A stretch of DNA of 32,961 bases from Nocardiopsis halophila DSM 44494 (GTDB taxonomy: Bacteria; Actinomycetota; Actinomycetes; Streptosporangiales; Streptosporangiaceae). Shown piece after piece: positions 25,214 through 32,188 of the stretch. The stretch covers positions 17,421-50,381 of the forward strand of contig NZ_ANAD01000071.1 in NCBI RefSeq assembly GCF_000341245.1, written 5' to 3'. Made by a program: the position numbers and the translations under genes. The notes beneath the pieces were generated by a model. It worked only from the letters and a program-made list of their open reading frames with translations, made no database searches and was not told where the DNA came from. How positions within the stretch are numbered: position 1 is the stretch's first letter; each line of letters opens with the position of its first letter.

Positions 25214-26220
25214 CGCTCCTCCTGTTCCGGGGCCGGCTCCCGGAGCGGGTCCGGGGGCGGGTCCGGGACGAACCAGCGGATGCTCGGGCGCGTGCGGCTG
25301 CGCTCCTCGGGCGGCAGCCACTCGGCCCGCACCCGCATGCCCGGGCGCACCCGGGCCGGGTCGACGCCGCTGACCAGGGCCAGCAGGTCGACGTCGGCGC
25401 CGTCGAGGCGGACGTAGCCGGTGACGAAGGGGACCTCGGGGGCGCGCGGGTCGGGCACGTGGTTGACCGAGAAGGTGGTGAGCGTGCCGGTGGGCGGCAG
25501 CTCCACCTCCTCGGTGACGGGGGTGCCGTCGGCGGGGTCGACCTCGCGCGGCGGGACGTACACCGCGCCGCTGCGGGCCCGGCTGCCGAGGATGCGCCCC
25601 TCGGTCTGGGCGTCCAGGTAGCGGGCCAGGGCGGGGTCGGCGCGCACGGTGTAGTCGAGGCGCCCGGTGTCGCGGACCTCGGTGACCTCGGGGCGGAAGC
25701 AGGCGATGTCGGTGACGGCGCCGGTGCGCTCGGCCTCCGGGCGCAGCCGGGGGCGGACCCGCAGGCCGGCGCGGAGCGCGCGGGGCGGTTCCGCGCCCGC
25801 CGCCTCCCCCATGTCCAGGGCGTGCAGCATCGCGGTGTCGGCCCCGTCCAGGAGCACGGCGGCCCAGGCGAAGGGGCGGTCGAAGGGGTGGCGGGGGCGG
25901 GGCTCGGCCACCCAGCACCAGGTCTGCACGGTCCCGGCGGGTCCGACCCCGGGGTGGTCGCCGGTGACCGGGGATCCGTCCAGCGGGTCGTACTCGGTGG
26001 GCGGGACGAGCACGCGTCCGGAGGCGGTGCGGACCCCGACGAGGCGGCCGTCGCGCAGCTCGGTGAGGAAGCGGCCGATGACGGGGCCGGTGCTGCGGGT
26101 GTAGCCGCCGGGGAAGGCGACGCCGTGCGTGCCGATGAGGGGTTCGGGGTCCGCCGGTCCGGGGGCGGCCGGTTCAGGGCCGGTCGGTGCAGGGCCGGTC
26201 GGTTCAGGGTCGGTCGGCAT
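25210..26220 (-). CDS. Double DUF35 OB-fold protein (Rv3521-like)
   Basis: The 336-residue protein contains two DUF35 units in tandem. Unit 1 (about residues 45-150) has LVGVRTASGRVLVPPTEYDP and TVQTWCWVAEPRP. Unit 2 (about 190-310) has RILGSRARSGAVYVPPREVD and PTGTLTTFSVNHVPDP followed by the OB strand VPFVTGYVRLDGADVDLLAL. The zinc-ribbon cysteines found in many DUF35 proteins are absent from both units. DUF35 proteins bind thiolase-fold partners and supply a substrate-binding platform, as in the Ltp2-ChsH2 aldolase. The N-terminal 30 residues are a Pro/Glu/Thr-rich repeat (PTGPAPTGPEPAAPGPADPE) of unknown use. ATG 26220 has AGAAG upstream; a GTG at 26229 is possible. It overlaps the synthetase upstream by 17 bases and ltp4 by 4. 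Confidence 0.8.
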   Translation of the reverse strand: MPTDPEPTGPAPTGPEPAAPGPADPEPLIGTHGVAFPGGYTRSTGPVIGRFLTELRDGRLVGVRTASGRVLVPPTEYDPLDGSPVTGDHPGVGPAGTVQTWCWVAEPRPRHPFDRPFAWAAVLLDGADTAMLHALDMGEAAGAEPPRALRAGLRVRPRLRPEAERTGAVTDIACFRPEVTEVRDTGRLDYTVRADPALARYLDAQTEGRILGSRARSGAVYVPPREVDPADGTPVTEEVELPPTGTLTTFSVNHVPDPRAPEVPFVTGYVRLDGADVDLLALVSGVDPARVRPGMRVRAEWLPPEERSRTRPSIRWFVPDPPPDPLREPAPEQEER

Positions 26221-27772
26221 TCTTCTCACGGTTCTCCCAGTAGGGGTCCCTGAGGCGGCGCTTGGGGAGCTTGCCGTTGGGCTCGCGGGGCATCTGCGCG
26301 ATGAAGTCGATGGAGCGCGGGTGCTTCATGCGCGCGAGGCGGCCCTGCAGGTGGTCCATGAGGCGCGCGGCGAGGGCGGGGCCCGGTTCGGAGCCCTCGG
26401 CGGGCTCTACGACGGCCTTGACCTGCTCTCCCCAGTCGTCGTCGGGGACGCCGAAGACGGCGGCGTCCATGACCTCGGGGTGGGTGAGCAGCTCCTTCTC
26501 GATCTCGGCGGGGTAGATGTTGGCGCCGCCGGAGATGATGACCTCGCTGGTGCGGTCGCTCAGGTAGAGGTGGCCGTCCTCGTCCAGGCGGCCGATGTCG
26601 CCGAGGGTGAAGAACCCGTCGAGGCGGGCCTCGTCGGTCTTGCGGCGGTCGCCCTTGTACTCGAAGTCGGGGCCGAGCATCCGCATGTAGACGGTGCCGG
26701 TCTCGCCGGGCGGGAGCGCCCGGCCGTCGGCGCCGACGATGCGCAGCTCGGTGATGGGCCAGGGCCGGCCCACCGACCCGGGGTGGGCGTGCCGGTCCTC
26801 GGGGCGCTGCACGGTGCCGCCGCCCTCGGTGGCGGCGTAGTACTCGAAGACGCACTCGCCCCACCAGGCGAACATGGCCTCGCGCACCTGCTCGGGGCAG
26901 GGGGCGGCGCCGTGCACCAGCCACCGCATGGAGGACACGTCGTAGCGGGCGCGCACCTGCTCGGGCAGATGGAGCAGGCGCTTGAAGTGGGTGGGCACCA
27001 TGTGGGTGCTCGTGATGCGGTGGCGCTCGACCAGGCGCAGGAACTCCTCGGCGTCCCAGCCGTCCATGTACACCACGGTGTGGCCCATGTGCAGGGCGGT
27101 GGTGCTGAACTGGGTGACGGCGGTGTGGTAGGTCGGTGCGGTGACCAGGTGGGCGTTGCCGGGGCCGGGCTCGATGCCGAAGAACCCGAACAGGGCGGTG
27201 CCCAGCTCGGCGGCGTCGTCGGGGTCGAGCCCGCTGAGGGCGCGGCGCACGCCCTTGGGGCGGCCCGTGGTGCCCGAGGTGTAGTGCATGGTCTGGCCCG
27301 CGGTCCGGCCCTCGGGCAGGTGGTCGGGGCGGCCGCCGATGAACGCGTCGAAGGGGACGAAGCCGGGCACGTCGCCGAAGCCGATGCGCGCCTCCTTGGG
27401 AAGCGCCGCCTCCTCCGCGCCGCGCGGGCCCTCGGCGGCGAAGCGCTCGTGGACGAAGAACGCCTTGGCGCCGCTGTCGGCGGTGATGTAGCCGATCTCG
27501 GGTCCGGTCAGGTGCCAGTTCACGGGGGTGTAGTAGAGGCCGGCCTGGAGCGCGGCCAGGTAGAGGGTCAGGCCGTCCGACCCGTTGGGGGTCAGGCCGC
27601 AGATGCCGTCGCCGGTGCGCAGGCCCAGCGCGCGCAGGGCCTGCACGAGGCGGTTCGCGCGGGCCAGGAGGGCGCCGGCGGTGTGCTCGGCTCCGTCAGG
27701 GTCGACGCAGGCGAGGCGGTCGGGGTGGGCGCGGGCCGTTCTCCAGAAGCCGAGGGGGGCGGTGTCCGACAT
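26204..27772 (-). CDS. Acyl-CoA synthetase, AMP-binding family (first gene of the steroid operon)
   Basis: The 522-residue enzyme has the AMP-binding motifs TMHYTSGTTGRPKGVRRALS (A3), FEYYAATEGGGTVQRPED (A5), FFTLGDIGRLDEDGHLYLSD (A7/A8), and RTSEVIISGGANIYPAEIEK with PREPNGKLPKRRLRDPYWEN (A10 with the catalytic Lys). It forms an acyl-adenylate and then a CoA thioester. It belongs to a different subgroup from the FadD19-like enzyme in this operon. Which side-chain or ring-derived acid it activates is unknown; FadD17, FadD3 or FadD4 are possible counterparts. GGAGG stands five bases before ATG 27772, which fixes the start. As first gene of the operon, it is next to the regulatory region with the KstR-like boxes. 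Confidence 0.83.
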   Translation of the reverse strand: MSDTAPLGFWRTARAHPDRLACVDPDGAEHTAGALLARANRLVQALRALGLRTGDGICGLTPNGSDGLTLYLAALQAGLYYTPVNWHLTGPEIGYITADSGAKAFFVHERFAAEGPRGAEEAALPKEARIGFGDVPGFVPFDAFIGGRPDHLPEGRTAGQTMHYTSGTTGRPKGVRRALSGLDPDDAAELGTALFGFFGIEPGPGNAHLVTAPTYHTAVTQFSTTALHMGHTVVYMDGWDAEEFLRLVERHRITSTHMVPTHFKRLLHLPEQVRARYDVSSMRWLVHGAAPCPEQVREAMFAWWGECVFEYYAATEGGGTVQRPEDRHAHPGSVGRPWPITELRIVGADGRALPPGETGTVYMRMLGPDFEYKGDRRKTDEARLDGFFTLGDIGRLDEDGHLYLSDRTSEVIISGGANIYPAEIEKELLTHPEVMDAAVFGVPDDDWGEQVKAVVEPAEGSEPGPALAARLMDHLQGRLARMKHPRSIDFIAQMPREPNGKLPKRRLRDPYWENREKNADRP

Positions 27773-27810
27773 GGAGACCTCCGTCACACCGAAGCTCACT
27801 CCCCGGTAAG

Positions 27811-27879
27811 TAGAGCACGTTCTCTTTTTTGTGACTAGGCCGTGTTCTGCAGCGCATTTCCGATCTAGAATCAGTTCTC
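27811..27879. promoter_or_regulatory. Three KstR-like boxes in the divergent steroid promoter
   Basis: Three related 14-mers lie between the fadD and echA19 starts: TAGAGCACGTTCTC (27811-27824), TAGGCCGTGTTCTG (27836-27849) and TAGAATCAGTTCTC (27866-27879). All share TAG and GTTCT at the same spacing. Against the mycobacterial KstR consensus TnnAACnnGTTnnA they match 6, 5 and 6 of the 8 fixed positions. Box 3 contains TAGAAT, a good -10 hexamer for echA19. KstR is a TetR-type repressor released by steroid CoA-thioesters; the regulator itself is not in the window. Confidence 0.6.
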
Positions 27880-27945
27880 ACCTCTGCCCCGACACACACC
27901 GTTGGAACAGCGCGCCGGCACGGCCGGCGGACCGGGAGGCGAGCG

Positions 27946-28764
27946 ATGGAGGAGAGCACGCGGCTGGACCTGTCCACCCCCCACTGCGAGGTGCGGCGCC
28001 ACGGCCCGGTGGTCACGGTGGAGATGCGCAGGCCCGAGGCGCGCAACGCGCTGTCCACGGACATGCTGGTGGGGATGGCCGACGCCTTCGCCTACATCGG
28101 CGCCGAACCGGGGGTGCGGGTCGGCGTGCTCACCGGCGCGGACGGGGTGTTCTGCGCGGGCGCGGACCTGAAGGGCATGGGGCGGCCGTCGCAGGACGCG
28201 CGGGTCAACGCCCGGGCGGCCGGGATCGCCGACTTCCACTGGAAGGGCCTGCTGCGCCAGGACCGCCCGCCCAAGCCCCTGGTGTCGGCGGTCGAGGGCC
28301 CGGCGGTGGCCGGGGGCACCGAGCTGGTGGTCGGCACCGACGTGCGCATCGCCGCCGAGGGGGCGGTGTTCGGCCTGTACGAGGCGCGCCGGGGGCTGTT
28401 CCCGATGGGCGGCTGCGCCGTCCGGGTCCCGCGGCAGATCCCCTACGCCCGCGCCATGGAGATGCTGCTGACCGGCCGCTCCTACACGGCGCGGGAGGCC
28501 GCGGACATCGGCCTGGTCACCCGCGTCGTCCCGGACGGGACGGCGCTGGAGGAGGCCCTGCGCACCGCCCGGGAGATCGCGGTGTGCGGCCCCCTGGCGG
28601 TCCAGGCGATCCTGCGCGTCCACCGCGAGAGCGAGGGCCTTCCCGAACACGAGGCGCTCAAGGTCAGCGACGCCGCCGGCTGGGAGGTCCTGTCCTCCCA
28701 GGACGCCCGCGAGGGCGCCCGCGCCTTCACCGAGAGGCGCGAGCCGCGGTTCACGGGCGAATGA
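27946..28764 (+). CDS. echA19: Enoyl-CoA hydratase EchA19-like (steroid side chain)
   Basis: The 272-residue crotonase has both catalytic glutamates: Glu126 in AVAGGTELVVGTD and Glu146 in FGLYEARRGLFPMGG, 20 residues apart as in rat hydratase (Glu144/Glu164). The oxyanion-hole segment is VFCAGADLKGMG (about 68-79). The regions AVEGPAVAGGTELVVGTDVR, PMGGCAVRVPRQIPYARAME and VQAILRVHRESEGLPEHEAL match EchA19 closely as I recall it. EchA19 hydrates side-chain enoyl-CoA intermediates of cholesterol. ATG 27946 follows GGGAGG by seven bases. It is divergent from the cyp125 operon and shares its control region, so expression is probably coordinated. Its true partners (acyl-CoA dehydrogenase, hydroxyacyl-CoA dehydrogenase, FadA5) must lie elsewhere. 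Confidence 0.88.
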   Translation: MEESTRLDLSTPHCEVRRHGPVVTVEMRRPEARNALSTDMLVGMADAFAYIGAEPGVRVGVLTGADGVFCAGADLKGMGRPSQDARVNARAAGIADFHWKGLLRQDRPPKPLVSAVEGPAVAGGTELVVGTDVRIAAEGAVFGLYEARRGLFPMGGCAVRVPRQIPYARAMEMLLTGRSYTAREAADIGLVTRVVPDGTALEEALRTAREIAVCGPLAVQAILRVHRESEGLPEHEALKVSDAAGWEVLSSQDAREGARAFTERREPRFTGE

Positions 28765-28791
28765 GCCCTGCCTTGAGCCCGGCAGTGAGCC

Positions 28792-28893
28792 CTACAGCCC
28801 CGACAAGGCGAGGATCAGGAGCAGCAGGGCGAAGCCGATGAGGACGTGCGTCGGCCACGCGGAGAACCTGCCGGACGGGCCGCGTGCAGCCAC
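28792..28893 (-). CDS. 33-residue single-span membrane peptide
   Basis: GTG 28893 is preceded by GAGGAGG at five bases, one of the best ribosome binding sites in the window. The peptide (begins MAARGPSGRFSAWPTHV) has a short basic N-terminus and then a single hydrophobic helix, LIGFALLLLILAL, ending SGL. Such a pattern is unlikely by chance in such GC-rich DNA. I know no function. It is convergent with echA19, 27 bases from its stop. Longer in-frame starts exist (up to 29073), but they have no ribosome binding site and encode Arg/Gly-rich non-protein-like sequence. Confidence 0.55.
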   Translation of the reverse strand: MAARGPSGRFSAWPTHVLIGFALLLLILALSGL

Positions 28894-29119
28894 CGGACCT
28901 CCTCGGATCGATCGAAGGCGCCCAGCGTGCCCGCGCCCTGCGCGGGAGATTCCGGAGCGGTCGGCCATTGGCCGGTGGCGGCCGCGGCGAGGCGCGCGAC
29001 GAGACGGACCGCCGGCTCGGAGGACGCCGTCACCCCCCGGTCGCGTCCTGGCAAAGACACGGCCATAGGCCATGGCGGCGGTCGCGCCTCCGGGGCGGCG
29101 TGCCTACGTTGGCCGGACC

Positions 29120-30955
29120 ATGCCGCAGCTCATCCGCACCGCACTGGGGACCGCGACGGCGGTCTCGGCCGTCGTCGTCTCCGTCGCCGCCTCCTCGGCG
29201 CTGGCCCAGGAGGGCGCCGACCTGCTCAACGAGACGTTCACGGGGGACTCCGTCCAGGACCCCGGCTTCGTCCCGCTGGACGACGCCTGCCTGTCCGGCG
29301 CCGAGCAGCCGCCCGGACCGGACGAGTCCGCGCTGGGACCGTGCCCGGAACCGCAGCGGGGCCCCGTCCCCGAGCGCGGGAGCACGCCCGGGTACCTGCA
29401 GATCACCGACGCCGACTACGACCGCAAGGGCGGCGTGCTCTACGACCGCCCGCTGCCCGCCAACGGCGGCCTGGAGGTGGAGTTCGAGCAGTACCAGTAC
29501 GGCGGCGAGCCCTCGCCGGCGGGCGACGGGGGCCGGGGCGGCGACGGCATCGCCTTCTTCCTCGTCGACGGCGCGGTCTCGCTGACCGAGGCGGGGTCGC
29601 AGGGCGGCAGCCTGGGGTACGCCCAGCGCATCGGCGAGCCCGGCGTGCACGGCGGCTACCTGGGGCTCGGCCTGGACGCCTACGGCAACTACGCCAACGA
29701 CGCCGAGGGGCGGGGGTACGGCTGCGACCAGGCCTCGCCGCTGGGCCGCGACTACACCTTCGCGCCGGACGCGGTGACCCTGCGCGGGCCCGGGAGCGGG
29801 GAGCGGGGGTACTGCTACGTCGCCGGTACCGCGACACCCCCGCAGACCGAGGGCGAGGACTGGGGCGGCGGCCTGCCGGGGTCGCTGCGGGCCGGGGCGC
29901 TGGCGGACGCCGTGCGCACGGTCCGGCTGACGGTCAGCCCCGACCCGCGCCCGGTGGTGACCGTGTCCATCGACTTCAACGACGGCAACGGTTTCCAGCA
30001 GGTGCTCCAGGAGACGATGCCGCAGGCGCCGCCGTCGACCTACAAGTTCGGGTTCACCGGGTCGACGGGGTCGGCGACCGACGTGCACCTGATCCGCAAC
30101 GTCCACGTGCGGTCGCTGACGACGCTGGACGAGCTCAACATCGTCAAGCAGGTCGACCGCTCGGAGCAGCAGCCGGACGCCTACCGGCCGGGGGACACGG
30201 TGCCGTACGAGTTCGTCGTGACGAACACCTCCACCGGGACCTTGAACGATGTGCGGGTGGAGGATCCGCGGATCACGGACATCGACTGCCCCGGCACGGT
30301 CCTCGGCCCGGCGGGCACCCCGACGGCGAGCATGACCTGCACCGGGACCCACACGGTGACCGCCGGGGACGGCACCGCCGGGGAGTTCGCCAACACGGCG
30401 CAGGCGACCGCCGTCGACGGCAGCGGAGGGCGGCTGACCTCGAACGAGTCGACCGTCACGGTCCCCGTCGAGCCCGGCCCCGACCCGACGCCGAGCCCAT
30501 CGCCGAGTCCGAGCCCCAGCCCGTCGCCTTCTCCGACTCCGTCGCCCTCACCGAGCCCTTCTCCCAGCCCGAGCCCGTCGCCGAGTCCTTCCCCCGACCC
30601 CAGCCCGTCGCCCTCACCGTCACCGAGCCCTGATCCGAGCCCGACGCCTTCGCCCGAGCCGAGCCCATCGCCCGACCCGAGCCCCACCCCGTCGCCGAGT
30701 CCGGAGCCGAGCCCTTCTCCCAGCACGAGCCCTGACCCGGGGCCGTCACCGGAGCCGACTCCGTCCAAGGGCGACGGTGGTGAGACCGGCCCCGCAGAGC
30801 CCGGTGACGGCACCGGCGGGGGCGGGAGCGGAGGCGTCCCCGGCCTGCCCTTGACCGGTCAGGCGCTCACCTCGCTGGTCGCCATCGGCGGGGCGCTCGC
30901 GGTGATCGGGATCGTCACGGCCTGCCTCTTCCGTGAACGCACGCGGAACCGCTGA
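29120..30955 (+). CDS. Sortase-anchored surface protein: lectin-like domain, DUF11, Pro-Ser stalk, LPLTG
   Basis: The 611-residue secreted protein has a signal peptide (MPQLIRTALGTATAVSAVVV, cleavage likely after SSALA, residue 29). Residues about 35-335 form a legume-lectin/L-type-lectin-like beta sandwich: NETFTGDSVQDPGFVPLDDA, GGLEVEFEQYQYGG, GGDGIAFFLVDGAVSLTEAG, GGYLGLGLDAYGNYAND. Residues about 335-448 are a DUF11-type repeat (LNIVKQVDRSEQ, YRPGDTVPYEFVVTNTSTGT). Residues about 451-555 are a Pro-Ser/Pro-Asp stalk. The C-terminus has a class-E/A-like sorting signal: LPLTG at 576-580, a hydrophobic helix and the tail RERTRNR. A sortase should attach it to peptidoglycan and present the lectin-like head beyond the wall. 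ATG 29120 is chosen for the signal peptide; an ATG at 29072 would add 16 residues. The ribosome binding site is weak. Confidence 0.85.
   Translation: MPQLIRTALGTATAVSAVVVSVAASSALAQEGADLLNETFTGDSVQDPGFVPLDDACLSGAEQPPGPDESALGPCPEPQRGPVPERGSTPGYLQITDADYDRKGGVLYDRPLPANGGLEVEFEQYQYGGEPSPAGDGGRGGDGIAFFLVDGAVSLTEAGSQGGSLGYAQRIGEPGVHGGYLGLGLDAYGNYANDAEGRGYGCDQASPLGRDYTFAPDAVTLRGPGSGERGYCYVAGTATPPQTEGEDWGGGLPGSLRAGALADAVRTVRLTVSPDPRPVVTVSIDFNDGNGFQQVLQETMPQAPPSTYKFGFTGSTGSATDVHLIRNVHVRSLTTLDELNIVKQVDRSEQQPDAYRPGDTVPYEFVVTNTSTGTLNDVRVEDPRITDIDCPGTVLGPAGTPTASMTCTGTHTVTAGDGTAGEFANTAQATAVDGSGGRLTSNESTVTVPVEPGPDPTPSPSPSPSPSPSPSPTPSPSPSPSPSPSPSPSPSPDPSPSPSPSPSPDPSPTPSPEPSPSPDPSPTPSPSPEPSPSPSTSPDPGPSPEPTPSKGDGGETGPAEPGDGTGGGGSGGVPGLPLTGQALTSLVAIGGALAVIGIVTACLFRERTRNR
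30475..30770 (+). repeat. Low-complexity Pro-Ser coding tract
   Basis: About 100 codons of mainly Pro, Ser, Asp, Thr and Glu (SPSPSP, PDPSPSP, PTPSPEPSP units). Serine and proline codons are mixed (TCG, TCA, TCT, AGC, AGT; CCG, CCC, CCT), which keeps the DNA from being a simple tandem repeat. Confidence 0.85.
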
Positions 30956-31067
30956 GGCCCTCGGCTCGTCCGCCCGGCGGGTGCGGTCACCGCAGGCCGC
31001 TGCGCTCCCAACGACGCTGTGTTCCCCAAGACGGAGCTGAGACCGGCCTGGGGGCGCCGGCGACTGA

Positions 31068-31337
31068 GGAGAACGCGGCGAGGGGGAGCCGACCGGCCTG
31101 AGCGGGCAGCGCTTCGCCCGGGTCTTCCGCAAGGAGACCGGAAGCGGGCCGGCCGCCTACGTGGAATCGGTGCGGGTCGAGGCCGCCCGCCGTCTTCTGG
31201 AGTCCACCGACATTCCGCTGGGACGGGTCGCCGCCCTCTGCGGCCTCGGCACGGTGGAGGCCCTGCGCCGGGTGGTGCGCAGGCGGACCGGATCCGCCCC
31301 GGAGGCCTACCGGCGGAGCTACCGCACGGCGCCCTGA
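31068..31337 (+). pseudogene. C-terminal fragment of an AraC/GlxA-type regulator
   Basis: After a stop codon at 31065-31067 the frame is open to the TGA at 31337 without any ATG, GTG or TTG at a sensible place. It encodes a complete-looking second half of an AraC HTH: LSGQRFARVFRKETGSGPAA, YVESVRVEAARRLLESTDIP, LGRVAALCGLGTVEALRRVV, RRRTGSAPEAYRRSYRTAP. This is the C-terminal end of GlxA-family regulators (normally about 320 residues with an N-terminal DJ-1/PfpI domain). The N-terminal 240 residues are missing, so it is a remnant. Confidence 0.75.
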
Positions 31338-31365
31338 CCGGCCGCGCCGGTCGACGGCCGCCGCA

Positions 31366-31397
31366 GCCCGTCCGCCGGGGCACGACGGCGGACGGGC
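31366..31397. terminator. Hairpin before the convergent DUF4333 gene
   Basis: A 12-bp stem (GCCCGTCCGCCG / CGGCGGACGGGC) with an 8-base loop lies between the GlxA remnant and the leftward lipoprotein gene, 35 bases from the latter's stop. Confidence 0.6.
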
Positions 31398-31431
31398 GGA
31401 CAACGCGAACGCCCCGGCCGGAGCGCGGGGG

Positions 31432-31869
31432 TCAGCCCGAGGGCTGCTCGTCGACGACTACGTCGAAGTCCACGTTCGTGCCCTCGACCGCGGTCGCGGT
31501 GATGGTCACACCGAGGGTCTGGCCGCCCGCGGTGAGGTCGCAGCGGATGGAGGCACCGACCTCGGCCGGCAGGTCCTCGGGGCAGGTGAGGTCGTCAGGC
31601 GTCTGCCCGACCTCCTCTTCGAGGACCGCGGCGGCCTGCCGGGCGACCTCGTCCGCGGGGACGGCGCCGGCCTCCCCGCCGGAGTCGGGCGCGCCGGACT
31701 CCCCGCCGGTCCCCCCGCTCTCCTCGGCCCCCTGCTCCTGGCCCTGGCTCTCCTCGACCGGCTCCATGTCGCCGATGCTTGCGTTGAACGAGCAGCCGGC
31801 GGTGAGGAGCACGGCCAGCGCTCCCAGCCCGGTCGCCGCGGCGGCCTGTCTGCGCCCGGTTCCTCGCAT
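31432..31869 (-). CDS. DUF4333 domain lipoprotein
   Basis: The 145-residue protein has a lipoprotein signal peptide with lipobox LTAGC (Cys26), so it is anchored outside the cytoplasmic membrane. A linker rich in Glu, Gly and Ser (about residues 35-70) follows. The C-terminal domain of about 75 residues (VARQAAAVLEEEVGQTPDDL, TCPEDLPAEVGASIRCDLTA, LGVTITATAVEGTNVDFDVV) contains the two conserved cysteines of DUF4333, about 15 residues apart and probably disulfide-bonded. The function of DUF4333 is unknown. ATG 31869 follows GGGAGA. Nothing around it suggests a partner. Confidence 0.85.
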   Translation of the reverse strand: MRGTGRRQAAAATGLGALAVLLTAGCSFNASIGDMEPVEESQGQEQGAEESGGTGGESGAPDSGGEAGAVPADEVARQAAAVLEEEVGQTPDDLTCPEDLPAEVGASIRCDLTAGGQTLGVTITATAVEGTNVDFDVVVDEQPSG

Positions 31870-31998
31870 CTCGTTCTCCCTGCTCTCACTCGTGGATGGG
31901 GTATCCAGCGTGAGACGCCGGGACCCCGCCTCGCGTTCCGTCCGCAGAGATCACGATCGGGCAGCGCACACAGCACCATCCACGGCACCTCAGGCCGG

Positions 31999-32188
31999 TC
32001 AGGCCTGGAAGCGCCCGCATCGGAGGGATCTCAGGAAGGCCGACCACTCCCGGTTGCCGAAGGCCAGGTGCCCTGGGGGCCCGGTTCTTCGTGTCTCGGA
32101 CCAGGACTTCCCTGCGCTTCTCAGCCAGCTCGACGCAATCGGCGTTCGCACCGCTGCGGCTGCTCTTGTACCAGTGGACCGGCCCCAT
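31999..32188 (-). pseudogene. DUF397 protein with a one-base frameshift
   Basis: The N-terminal half, MGPVHWYKSSRSGANADCVE followed by LAEKRREVLVRDTKNRAP, is a classic DUF397 start. The expected ending GHLAFGNREWSAFLRSLRCG is present but in the next frame. On the coding strand the junction reads GGGCCCCCAGGGCACCTG; with one C fewer (plus-strand G-run 32075-32079) the two halves join as NRAPGHLAFG, giving a protein of about 62 residues. DUF397 proteins normally lie beside an XRE-type regulator (Scr1-like), but none is recognisable upstream here. The shift may be real or an assembly error in the homopolymer. Confidence 0.8.

Noticed and set aside
28764-28800. TGAGCCC repeated three times after echA19
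   Set aside because: The copies are short and uneven and form only a 5-bp stem; too weak for a terminator or attachment site.
30475-30770. Possible CRISPR-like or satellite repeat
   Set aside because: Units are short, irregular and in frame with a surface protein; no constant repeat/spacer structure.
30181-30813. Minus-strand ORF with GLGSGDGVGLG repeats
   Set aside because: It is the antisense of the Pro-Ser stalk; the plus-strand gene has a signal peptide and sorting signal.
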